This document shows, piece by piece, positions 7,246 to 15,503 of a stretch of 64,000 bases of DNA (its first letter is position 1; every line of letters starts with the position of its first letter). A program made the position numbers and the translations under genes. A model generated the notes under the pieces. That model did not search any database. It was not told the origin of the DNA and worked only from the letters and a program-made list of their open reading frames with translations. The stretch is from Cyanobacteria bacterium SBLK (GTDB taxonomy: Bacteria > Cyanobacteriota > Cyanobacteriia > Cyanobacteriales > Spirulinaceae). The stretch is taken from positions 1-64,000 of the forward strand of contig JAGHZQ010000053.1 of assembly GCA_017746715.1 (NCBI GenBank), in the 5' to 3' direction.

Positions 7246-10167
7246 TTAACGAACTTTTAAATGCGCTCCGATCAACTCGCGGATCTGTTTGATTTGGAAA
7301 GAGTCGGCAAGTTGCTGAATCTCTCGAGTAAATTCCTCATATTGAGAATCTAATCGTTCGACGCGTTCGACGAGATCGTCAAGCAATCCGCCTTTAGCGA
7401 GATCGTAAAGTTCGTTTAGTATTTCATCTGGCAGTATGAGGGAAGATTTGTCCGCTTGGTTTTCACCGGCTTCGCCCCCAAAGGTAGCAGGAAATACAGA
7501 AAGTTGTTTCTTTTTTTCGTAAATCCAGTCTAATTGGAGATATTTTTGTAAAGCATTTAATAATTGTTCGAGTTGAATGGGCTTGGCAATAAACATATCT
7601 GCGCCAACCTCCAAACTGTGATGGCGATCGGCTTCAAAAACGCTGGCAGAAGAAACGATCGCCACCATATTGTGTAGTTCTGGAGATTGGCGCAAGTGTC
7701 GCAGCATTTCAAAGCCGTCCATGACAGGCATGACCAAATCGATAATCGCGAGATCCGGTCGATGTCTGGCAGCCATGTCCAATCCTTCTCGACCATTCCC
7801 CGCTTCGAGGATTTCGAATCCGAGGGGAGCGAGAATATTATCGACGACAGAACGATTTTCCCATTTGTCATCGACAACGAGAACGCGCCGCCGTTTCCCT
7901 TGATAACCGGAAATCGCGGGTTGGGAGTCGATCGCGGTATCCGAAAAGGCTGTTGTAACGGGTAGTTCTACCTCAAAAGCAAAACAACTGCCGCGATCGA
8001 GTTTGCTCGTCACGGTTAAAGTGGAATTCATCATTTCGAGAATTTTCTCGGTAATGGGCAATCCCAACCCCGTTCCTTCGGCTTTGCGACTGAGCGCTCC
8101 CACTTGCTCGAAAGGCTGGAAGATTTTTTCGATTTGTGCTTCGCTTAACCCAATACCCGTATCTTCAATTTGAAAGTGTAGTTGAACTGAAGAGGAAGAA
8201 GCACTGGCATTGACAGAAAAGGTGATGCCACCGCGATCGGTAAATTTAACGGCATTGCTTAAGAGATTCATCAACACTTGTCGCAAGCGTTTGGGGTCGG
8301 CACGAACACCATTGGGTAAAGCAGATCGGGTTTGGTAGGTAAAAGCAATTTCTTTTTGTTCGGCACGGATGCGACAGATATCAGCGATACTTTCCAGAAA
8401 AGAAGGCAAATGAAAATCAACGGGATAAAGCTCCATTTTCCGCGCTTCAATTTTGGCGATGTCTAAAATGTCATTAATTAAGGTTAGCAGGTGGGTACCG
8501 CATTGATGAATGACATGAATGCCCTTCAGTTCGCTTTTCGTCATGGTGCAGGAACTTTGCAGGGTTTGGGTGTAACCTAAAATGCCATTGAGGGGAGTTC
8601 GCAGTTCGTGGCTCATATTGGCTAGAAACTCGCTCTTGGCGCGATTGGCAGTTTCGGCATTCTCTTTCGCGTCTTGTAGGGCAATTTCTGCGGCTTTGCG
8701 ATCGTCGATATCGGCGATCGAACCCGCCATGCGAATGGGTTGGCCCGTTTCGTTCCAAAGCGCTTGACCCCGCACTAAAACCCATTTATACGCCTCGGAT
8801 TTCGTCCGCAAGCGATATTCTAAATAATAGGGAAGGCGTTTATTCCAATGGTTTTTCATTGCGGTAAACGTCGCCTCGCGATCGCCCGGGTGCAATCGGG
8901 ATTCCCAAGCCGAAAATTCATTGGGCATTTCCTCATCTTGGTAGCCTAAAATTTCTTTGAAACGCGGGGAATAATAGATTTCGTTAGTGACGATATTCCA
9001 ATCCCAAAGGCCGTCTTTTGCACCTTGAACGGCTAAAGTATAGCGTTCTTCGCTCAACCGCAAATATTCTTGAGTTTTTTGCGCGTGCTGGCGTGCGGTG
9101 GCAATAACGAGAGCGGTAATGCCTGCCAGCAAGGTTAAAATCCCCGTTAGGGGAAATAGCCTCGTCAAAGGTTGATTGCGGTTGTCGATTAAGATGTCTC
9201 GGGAAACATGGCTGACAATTTTCCATGCGTAATTTTGCTGGGAGCGATCGCTTTCCCGAAAAGTCGTTTGTTGAATTTCTTGCAGGGGATAAACGGTAAT
9301 AAAGGTAAATAACCCTTCAGAATTTTGAAATTGTCCTTTTTCTTCGGTAGAAATTTTTTGCCATGCTTTGGGAAAGGCTTTGCTAAACGTTTTGTCTTGG
9401 CGATCGCGATACATAAAACCCCATTCATCTGCCCGTGTCTTTCCTTTGAGCCAATACCCTTCTGCATTGAGCAGCATTAAATCCCCCGAGGAACTCTTAT
9501 CTTCTGTCGTTAAGTTCTCAATAAAATTTTTGCCCAAATAGTTGAGAATGATAATTCCTCGTTTTTGCCCGTTGCGATTGAAGGCAGGAGTCCCAAATCT
9601 AATCACGGGTTTCCAAGGTCGTTCGATTTGGCCTTCTTCCATATTTAGATCGAGGGGAGAAATATAAATTTCTTCTTCTGATAAAGCCATGGTTTCGCTA
9701 AACCAATAGCGATCGCTTTTATCTTGCAGGCCATCGTCGGTAATGCTTATCGGTGTCCCCCCATTGAGGTTCACTCGTATAACCTCTTTCCCGGTTTCAT
9801 CTAACAAGCGAATTTGGTCGTAAAGTCCTTTGTATTTCGCAAAAGAAATATATTCCTCGATTAAAATACTGCGCTCTTTTTTTTTCGAGGTAGAATCGGC
9901 ATCGAGTATTGAAAGCAATCGATGTTGCGAAGCTAGAAAGCGCAAACCCGAAGCCACGATATTAAAATCTGCGGCGGCGAGTTCTGCCTGTCGTTCGATG
10001 TTTTGCGTTTCGTTAATTTCCAGTTTTTCGCGATTGATTGTGACTTCCGCTCGATAAAGAGATGCGACGATAACTGCGATCGCGCCTAGCAGAGGAATAA
10101 AGATCCACAAGAAAAAAGTCAGGGTCGCCAGATTAAAATTTTTTCTGATTCGTATTGGAAGTACCAT
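7246..10167 (-). CDS. CACHE-PAS hybrid sensor histidine kinase
   Basis: The 973-aa membrane kinase has a first membrane helix at about 14-38, a periplasmic sensor of about 290 residues with CACHE-like features (LDETGKEVIRVN; FGTPAFNRNGQKRG), and a second helix at about 337-357. A PAS domain with PAC follows (about 370-490). The HisKA box has His520 in SHELRTPLNG; the HATPase boxes are NLLSNAVKF, EDTGIG and GTGLGL. A C-terminal REC domain (about 761-885) has phospho-acceptor D810. The last 90 residues are helical without a clear HPt His. The ligand cannot be read from the sequence. The REC-kinase gene directly downstream is a plausible partner. Confidence 0.88.
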   Translation of the reverse strand: MVLPIRIRKNFNLATLTFFLWIFIPLLGAIAVIVASLYRAEVTINREKLEINETQNIERQAELAAADFNIVASGLRFLASQHRLLSILDADSTSKKKERSILIEEYISFAKYKGLYDQIRLLDETGKEVIRVNLNGGTPISITDDGLQDKSDRYWFSETMALSEEEIYISPLDLNMEEGQIERPWKPVIRFGTPAFNRNGQKRGIIILNYLGKNFIENLTTEDKSSSGDLMLLNAEGYWLKGKTRADEWGFMYRDRQDKTFSKAFPKAWQKISTEEKGQFQNSEGLFTFITVYPLQEIQQTTFRESDRSQQNYAWKIVSHVSRDILIDNRNQPLTRLFPLTGILTLLAGITALVIATARQHAQKTQEYLRLSEERYTLAVQGAKDGLWDWNIVTNEIYYSPRFKEILGYQDEEMPNEFSAWESRLHPGDREATFTAMKNHWNKRLPYYLEYRLRTKSEAYKWVLVRGQALWNETGQPIRMAGSIADIDDRKAAEIALQDAKENAETANRAKSEFLANMSHELRTPLNGILGYTQTLQSSCTMTKSELKGIHVIHQCGTHLLTLINDILDIAKIEARKMELYPVDFHLPSFLESIADICRIRAEQKEIAFTYQTRSALPNGVRADPKRLRQVLMNLLSNAVKFTDRGGITFSVNASASSSSVQLHFQIEDTGIGLSEAQIEKIFQPFEQVGALSRKAEGTGLGLPITEKILEMMNSTLTVTSKLDRGSCFAFEVELPVTTAFSDTAIDSQPAISGYQGKRRRVLVVDDKWENRSVVDNILAPLGFEILEAGNGREGLDMAARHRPDLAIIDLVMPVMDGFEMLRHLRQSPELHNMVAIVSSASVFEADRHHSLEVGADMFIAKPIQLEQLLNALQKYLQLDWIYEKKKQLSVFPATFGGEAGENQADKSSLILPDEILNELYDLAKGGLLDDLVERVERLDSQYEEFTREIQQLADSFQIKQIRELIGAHLKVR

Positions 10168-10302
10168 CAGATTGCTTTTACATCAATGTTTTCAATTGAG
10201 ATAAGGACAGATGGAAACAAGACAAGGAATGCTGAGTATTTGCACCTAAAATTCACTGTAACCTAACTTTGATTGGAATCGACTCTGCAATAAGAGCGAT
10301 CG

Positions 10303-12324
10303 TTATCGACGATCGAATAGCTGACAGACTTCATGAGAAGGCATCGGTTTGCCTACATAATATCCTTGTATGACATCGACTCCATAGCGTTGAAGCAGCT
10401 GTAGTTGGGAAGATGTTTCGACTCCTTCTGCCACTACAAAAAAACCGAGATCGCGACATAGCTGTATTGTAGATGCGAGCAACACCCGACCGCGCTCGGC
10501 TTCAATTTCATGAGCGACGACCAGTTTTCGATCCAGCTTAATTTCGTCAGCTTCTAAGACTAATAAATTATTTAACGAAGAATAACCCGCTCCAAAATCA
10601 TCAATGGCAATGCGATGACCTGCCGATCTCAATTGACGAAGCACCGATCTTAGGGTTTCCCATTCTACAGTATAGGTATGTTCTGTAATTTCAAGATAAA
10701 AACATATCTCTTCTCGATTGGCTCGATTGATAAATTCTTTAATAGCGCTGCGATCGAGCAAAAAATCTTTATCAAAGTTAATGGCGATCGGGGGGACTTG
10801 CAATCCCATGTATCGCCATTGTCGAATTTGAGAAAATGCCATATCAACCACTTTTTTATCGATCGCTTTGGATAAACCTTGCTGATAGAGTATCGGCAAA
10901 AAAGTAGGGGGTAGAATCTTTCCCGTTGCACTCTCAAATCGAAGTAATGCCTCTAATCCCAATATTTTCAACGATGCGGCATCAACTTTGGGTTGAAAGT
11001 ATAGAATAAATTTTCCGCCTTGTAATTTTTGTAAAACTTTCCGTGCTGCGGCCATCTCGTTGAGTTCGGATTTTTGCTTGACTAGAAATAGGCGTTCTTG
11101 CTGGCGATCGATTTCTTCAGCAATGAAGTCATGAGCATCTTTTCCAAATAATTTTAGTAAATGAAGAGGGACATGATATTGGCGAGAGGCTAAAAGCAAA
11201 AAAGGGAAATAAATGCACCCATCTACGATAATACAAAATAGTTGAGTTAACATTGCCCCTATCGATCCATTAGTCGCAAGATACGCACTATAGATGGGGG
11301 GAGACATCCAGTGAATGGGATTGAGAGCAAAGGAAAATGCACCAAAATGAATGGCAATCAAGGCGATTCCCATATTAACAAATGGGGCTAAAAAAAATGG
11401 AATGATAAAGCGAGGATTGAATAAAATAGGCAATCCAAATAACAGTATCTCATTAACATTAAAAAATGAAAATATTAAGCTCAAACGTGCAATAGATTTA
11501 AACTGACTGATGGATTTACTGAAGAGAATAAGTAAGGGAATAATAAATGTTGCGCCAGCACCACCGATGTTCATAAATACATCATGAAAGGCTTTGAGTC
11601 GAATACTGTATACCTCAGTTGAAGGAATATTATTGAGCAGTCGAAATATCCCATCTGCGCTATGCTCTCCATGCAAACCAAAGTACCATGCAAATAGTGA
11701 AATGAGTTTATATAAGATTCCTTCTTGAAGTGGGGTAATTCGACCAATTTTAATGATATTGATATCTACTTTTATGACTAATTCTAGTAGTTGCCCTATT
11801 AATTCAAAACTCAAAACCGTTAAGAGAGCGGGTAACATTAAATTTAGCGTATTTTTGAGACGAGGGTTGATATCGCGTTGGTGGCGAATTAATCGAAATA
11901 GGGAAATCCTAGAAAAATACTGGAGTAGTGCGATCGCAATCCAAGTGCTGAGGATACTGGTGAGAATTGAACCTCTTGAGGAAATGAGTTGATTTGAGTC
12001 ATTGATACTGAGGAAACCAGAAGCCAGAAAAAAACAAACCATGGCTACTAAAATCGTGAAAATTGTGTCAAGATTTTTTTCTTTTGCCAACAAGTGACTC
12101 AGAGATAAATTGACAAATAAAGGAATTAAAAAAATACATAATCTGTTTATTTCATCAACATTCAAAATAGGTTTTACTATTAGTCCGTAACCTTGTAATA
12201 GATCGGTTATCTCACAAAGTACAACTAAAATATTCATTACCAAAATAATCGGTAATAGAGAAAGAAATGCCTCTCTGAGAATCAACAAGGGTTTGAATTC
12301 AAAAATTTTTATCCTAGAAAACAT
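10303..12324 (-). CDS. PTS EIIC-like membrane domain fused to EAL c-di-GMP phosphodiesterase
   Basis: Residues 1 to about 400 are polytopic, with features of the PTS EIIC permease fold (YFGLHGEHSADGI; MNIGGAGATF; NEILLFGLPILFNPRF; PFVNMGIALIAIHFG). A linker leads into an EAL domain (about 440-673) with the catalytic set intact: EALLRFE, the Asn in AINFD, LEITEH, IAIDDFGAGYSSL, EIKLDR, VAEGVE and GYYVGKP. The EAL part should hydrolyse c-di-GMP. No EIIA, EIIB, HPr or EI gene is visible, so the EIIC part is more likely a sugar sensor than a working PTS transporter; that is inference. Minus strand, monocistronic by position. Confidence 0.85.
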   Translation of the reverse strand: MFSRIKIFEFKPLLILREAFLSLLPIILVMNILVVLCEITDLLQGYGLIVKPILNVDEINRLCIFLIPLFVNLSLSHLLAKEKNLDTIFTILVAMVCFFLASGFLSINDSNQLISSRGSILTSILSTWIAIALLQYFSRISLFRLIRHQRDINPRLKNTLNLMLPALLTVLSFELIGQLLELVIKVDINIIKIGRITPLQEGILYKLISLFAWYFGLHGEHSADGIFRLLNNIPSTEVYSIRLKAFHDVFMNIGGAGATFIIPLLILFSKSISQFKSIARLSLIFSFFNVNEILLFGLPILFNPRFIIPFFLAPFVNMGIALIAIHFGAFSFALNPIHWMSPPIYSAYLATNGSIGAMLTQLFCIIVDGCIYFPFLLLASRQYHVPLHLLKLFGKDAHDFIAEEIDRQQERLFLVKQKSELNEMAAARKVLQKLQGGKFILYFQPKVDAASLKILGLEALLRFESATGKILPPTFLPILYQQGLSKAIDKKVVDMAFSQIRQWRYMGLQVPPIAINFDKDFLLDRSAIKEFINRANREEICFYLEITEHTYTVEWETLRSVLRQLRSAGHRIAIDDFGAGYSSLNNLLVLEADEIKLDRKLVVAHEIEAERGRVLLASTIQLCRDLGFFVVAEGVETSSQLQLLQRYGVDVIQGYYVGKPMPSHEVCQLFDRR

Positions 12325-12661
12325 ATAATAAGATTAAATTATGTTTGATTGATGGTCAGTTAATTTACAACTGCCCTATTTTCGATCGAGCATAAAACAA
12401 GAATGTGAAAAACTCGTGAAAGTCTAGACGAGCGCAGGACTTTCGCTCTCGTAGGATTCAGTTTTTTGACAGCACGCGATCGCTTTTGTAATGATTTCCT
12501 CCACGATCTTAACGTAACGGCATAAGGAGAGGAAATTATGCGACGGTATTGGTTGGGAATAGAGAGCGTCGCTACAAGATCGCCATCGTCGGTTTTGGCG
12601 AGATCTAGATCTCTGACGGGACTGTTTGCGATCGCTTCCAAAGAACCCACTGCATTTTAAA

Positions 12662-12699
12662 ATAAAAAAGAACCAAGAGGATTGCAGTCTCTTTGGTTC
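12662..12699 (-). terminator. Minus-strand terminator downstream of the Asn-repeat gene and structured region
   Basis: Read on the minus strand, GAACCAAAGAG pairs with CTCTTGGTTC (one bulge), followed by TTTTTTATTTT. It is the only strong terminator beyond the stop of the minus-strand repeat gene at 12910, so that transcript would carry the whole structured region as its 3' part unless the region is transcribed alone. Confidence 0.75.
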
Positions 12700-12726
12700 G
12701 CATTATAAAAAAGTTAATTTCCTTTG

Positions 12727-12921
12727 TTAAATACTTGTTCTGGTAAAACAGGTATTTAAGCCCAGTTTAAAAAAATGAATCGCTTAGCAAAAAGTCATCC
12801 TACTTACTTTTTGTTAGACTTGTGTGTAACTTTCCACATTACCCCAAGTCCTGCGAATAAACTCTATATAAAACTGGGCTCGGGAATCTGTTCTGGCACA
12901 CTTGAGGTGTCAGTTTTTTTT
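12727..12921. ncRNA. Candidate structured non-coding RNA region
   Basis: Several nested inverted repeats lie between two terminators. TTAAATACTTGTT (12727-12739) pairs with AACAGGTATTTAA (12747-12759) with one wobble. AGCCCAGTTT (12759-12768) pairs with AAACTGGGCT (12871-12880) as a closing stem. Inside it, AGCAAAAAGT pairs with ACTTTTTGTT, and GACTTG pairs with CAAGTC. No protein-coding frame fits. No known RNA family is recognised, and the transcribed strand cannot be decided because terminators cap both directions. Confidence 0.5.
12893..12921 (+). terminator. Plus-strand terminator at the end of the structured region
   Basis: CTGGCAC pairs with GTGTCAG (one G:U), followed by TTTTTTTT. 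It would end a plus-strand transcript of the structured region and overlaps the last codons of the opposing repeat-protein gene. Confidence 0.65.
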
Positions 12922-13371
12922 ATCCCATTCAAAACCCGTTGACTTCGATGGAAACAAAAAGGTCACATCGAAATATGTTGAATTTTCTTCAACGTAATAG
13001 TTAGTTACATTTTTCTTGAAGGTGGGACTGTTCTTGAAGGTGGGACTGTTGTTGAAGGTGAGACTGTTATTACAGATGAAACTATTGTTGAAAGTGAAAC
13101 TATTGTTGAAGGTGGGACTATTATTGAAGGTGGGACTGTTTTTGAAGGTGGGACTGTTGTTGAAGGTGAGACTGTTGTTGAAGGTGAAACTATTGTTGAA
13201 GGTGAAACTATTGTTGAAAACTGGACAAATAATTGTATTTCCAATTACTTCCAAACTTCCAAAAATAGCAGCTAAAACGATCCGGAACAAAATCCAATTT
13301 GGAGGAGATTTGCGATCCTTTTTTTTAGAGATCGACTTCTCTCTGTTCGTCAAGGATGTTTTGTATGTCAT
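12910..13371 (-). CDS. Asn-rich hexapeptide-repeat protein with an N-terminal membrane anchor
   Basis: The family is not recognised. From the ATG at 13371, preceded by AGGA about 8 nt upstream, the 153-aa product has a basic N-terminus (SLTNREKSISKKKDRK), a hydrophobic segment (about residues 26-45, ILFRIVLAAIFGSLEVIG) and then about twelve six-residue repeats of the form FNNS(F/L/P)T. The order of variants is repeated (F,F,L,P,KP, then P, then F,F,L,P,KP), showing an internal duplication of about 108 bp. A regular Asn/Ser/Thr ladder suggests a beta-solenoid or fibrous surface structure, which is inference. The longer frame from 13446 lacks a ribosome-binding site. Confidence 0.6.
   Translation of the reverse strand: MTYKTSLTNREKSISKKKDRKSPPNWILFRIVLAAIFGSLEVIGNTIICPVFNNSFTFNNSFTFNNSLTFNNSPTFKNSPTFNNSPTFNNSFTFNNSFICNNSLTFNNSPTFKNSPTFKKNVTNYYVEENSTYFDVTFLFPSKSTGFEWDKKN
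13014..13218. repeat. 18-bp tandem repeats inside the Asn-repeat gene
   Basis: About eleven to twelve near-identical 18-bp units of the type ttgaaggtgggactgttg lie head to tail. Because 18 is a multiple of three, several frames stay open on both strands; only the minus frame has a proper start and anchor. There are no spacers, so it is not a CRISPR array. Confidence 0.9.
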
Positions 13372-13951
13372 TGTTTTCCTACGTGAAAGTACTTGACAAA
13401 ATTTAAGTGGAATTACGGGGCGAAAGTAAATTCGGAACGCAGACAAAGCAATCGAGCATATTTTTTCGTTTGCTAAATAAAATTTAGCAAGACAAAAATA
13501 AACAGCTCAAAAGTCTGTTACTGAAGGACCTTGTAGGTAATATACTTGTAACTTCTAAGTTACTCCCATATTCATACTAGCGAATTTTTTTTAGGTTATA
13601 CCAGTATTTTCTCTTACTTCACAAAATCTTGATAAAACTCTGGGAAATGTAAAATTACGGTGAAAAAAGTAGTGATAAGTATAAATACACAAAAACAAAA
13701 CGATTCAATAGAACAAAAGTAGATTGCTTAAGTACAAGAACTTTCTGGAATGCACCAGATCTAACATTTTTATTCTTCAGAAAAAACTTAAAAACAAACA
13801 TCGATATACTCTTGTAAGTTCTGGGTGATGTGGCGTAATTTTCTTGAAGTGTTTCTCTGGAGTTACCGATCGCATTTCCTGACCCACTCTCTTCTCAGTC
13901 GCGATCTCAGATGATAAATTTGGGGTGTTGGATTTCCATGCTCAAAATCCC
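13372..13951. other. AT-rich intergenic region of about 580 bp
   Basis: No convincing gene is visible. The space carries the leader of the Asn-repeat gene (Shine-Dalgarno AGGA near 13380) and the upstream region of the pentapeptide gene. A short palindrome GTAACTT-CT-AAGTTAC lies at 13548-13563. It is strikingly AT-rich compared with the flanking genes. Confidence 0.5.
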
Positions 13952-15379
13952 ATGCACCAGAGAATTTTCAAGGGTTTGCGCGATCGCCTGCCCGCCCCGA
14001 ATAAAAGAACCTTCTATAGTCTGCTCTTCTTGGTTTCCTTCGTCGCGATCGTCTTGATAACCCCTGCCGCGATCGCCTACAGCCGGAAAGATTTAGCGCA
14101 GTTAAGGGACGAAAAAGCCTGCATCGGCTGCAATCTCCGTCGGGCTCCCCTAGGCGGGGAAGATCTGCGCGGTGCAGATATTGAAGATGCCGATCTTTTC
14201 CGAGCCGATTTCAAAGGAGCAAAATTAGAAGGGGTTAATCTCTTGGGGGCAGATCTGCGTCGAGCTGATTTTCGCAATTCTAATTTGGGTGCGGCGACAA
14301 TGCAAAACGCCAACTTACAAGATGCTCTACTCCCCGGGGTTTATATGTATCGGGCAGATTTAGAAAACGCAGATCTCTCCCGAGCGGATTTAGAACGGGT
14401 GAATTTAACGGGAGCGAATTTAACCTTTGCCAATTTAACGGAAGCCAATATCGAAGATGGCATTTTAAAGAGTGCCAATTTAACAGAAGCCAATTTAGCC
14501 TTGACAAATTTAAGTAATGCCAATTTTAAAAGCGCGAATTTATCCGGTGCGAGTTTGGTGGGGGCAAATTTACTCAGAACAACCTTACAAGACACCAATT
14601 TACAGGGGACTCATTTGGGAGGAGCAAATTTATTTCGGACGAATTTTAAAGGCAGTCAAATTAGCAGCGAAACGGTTCTAGATAGCAAGTGGTTATTGGT
14701 GTGGGAATTGGTGAATAAAAGGGAATTGGGGCGAGAATTAGCAGGAGTCGATCTCAGTGGCGCGAACTTGGAGGGGGTTAATTTTGAAGGCTCGGATTTG
14801 GAAGAGGTGAATTTTGAAGGGGCATATCTTTTTATCACCAAGTTACGAGGTGCTAATCTCAAACGGACGAACTTTGAATCGGCATTACTCGTCTATGCAG
14901 ATATGGATAATACAGATTTAACGGCAGCGAATTTTATTGGGGCAGAGTTGCGCCATACGGATTTGCGCGGGGCAGATTTAACGGGGGCATATTTTGAAAA
15001 TACCATCTTAACGGATGTGGATTTACGGGGGGCGAATTTAAGTTTGGTCGATTTTCGAGGGGCAACCATTAATCCCGGTACGTTAATTGAAGAGCGATCG
15101 GAACGAGTGGCAGAATTGGTGAATGAAGGGACGGAAGATAAAGATTTTCGAGATGCAGATTTATCTCGTGCTTATTTAGCCGGAATGGATTTACGGGGTG
15201 CAAATTTAACCAATGCGAATCTAGAGGGAGCGAATTTGGAAGGGGCAGATTTAACTGGGGCAAGATTAATCGATACCAATTTAAGAGATGCAAATATAGA
15301 GGATGCCATTTTAGAAGGGGTTTTCTTTTGCCGTACGATTATGCCCGATGGAGAAGTCACGCCTTGCGATCGCCGATAA
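13952..15379 (+). CDS. Secreted or anchored pentapeptide-repeat protein
   Basis: From the ATG at 13952 the protein is 475 aa; a GTG at 13925 is an alternative. A hydrophobic helix near residues 20-45 (FYSLLFLVSFVAIVLITPAAIAY) acts as signal or anchor, followed by a CIGC pair. Most of the rest is A(D/N)LxxAN-type pentapeptide repeats in three blocks separated by two spacers (near LLVWELVNKRELG and VAELVNEGTEDKDF). Such repeats fold into a right-handed quadrilateral beta-helix. Cyanobacteria have many; most have no known role. It is followed by a TPR gene on the same strand after a heptanucleotide-repeat spacer. Confidence 0.85.
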   Translation: MHQRIFKGLRDRLPAPNKRTFYSLLFLVSFVAIVLITPAAIAYSRKDLAQLRDEKACIGCNLRRAPLGGEDLRGADIEDADLFRADFKGAKLEGVNLLGADLRRADFRNSNLGAATMQNANLQDALLPGVYMYRADLENADLSRADLERVNLTGANLTFANLTEANIEDGILKSANLTEANLALTNLSNANFKSANLSGASLVGANLLRTTLQDTNLQGTHLGGANLFRTNFKGSQISSETVLDSKWLLVWELVNKRELGRELAGVDLSGANLEGVNFEGSDLEEVNFEGAYLFITKLRGANLKRTNFESALLVYADMDNTDLTAANFIGAELRHTDLRGADLTGAYFENTILTDVDLRGANLSLVDFRGATINPGTLIEERSERVAELVNEGTEDKDFRDADLSRAYLAGMDLRGANLTNANLEGANLEGADLTGARLIDTNLRDANIEDAILEGVFFCRTIMPDGEVTPCDRR

Positions 15380-15380
15380 A

Positions 15381-15500
15381 GAATTAAGAATTAAGAATTA
15401 AGAATTAAGAATTTAACCTACCCTCAACCCTCTCCCAAGAGAAGGAGAGCAAGAGGACAGAGTGATAACCAACAATCAACAACCAACAACTAACCAATAA
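15381..15500. repeat. Heptanucleotide tandem repeats (STRR) in the pentapeptide-TPR spacer
   Basis: GAATTAA is repeated about four times from 15381. Further on, 7-bp variants of the AACCAAC/AACTAAC type run to the TPR start codon. Such short tandemly repeated repetitive sequences are typical of cyanobacterial intergenic DNA. Confidence 0.7.
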
Positions 15501-15503
15501 CCA

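Noticed and set aside
12360-12650. Minus-strand open frame of 96 codons
   Set aside because: No recognisable sequence, no ribosome-binding site, and it begins just past a strong minus-strand terminator.
13014-13218. Possible CRISPR array
   Set aside because: The units are only 18 bp, contiguous and without unique spacers, and no cas gene is in the window.
13016-13396. Plus-strand open frame of Leu/Lys-rich repeats (LLLKVG units)
   Set aside because: It is the mirror of the 18-bp repeats in the minus-strand gene, starts at a TTG with no ribosome-binding site, and stays open only because the repeat is a multiple of three.
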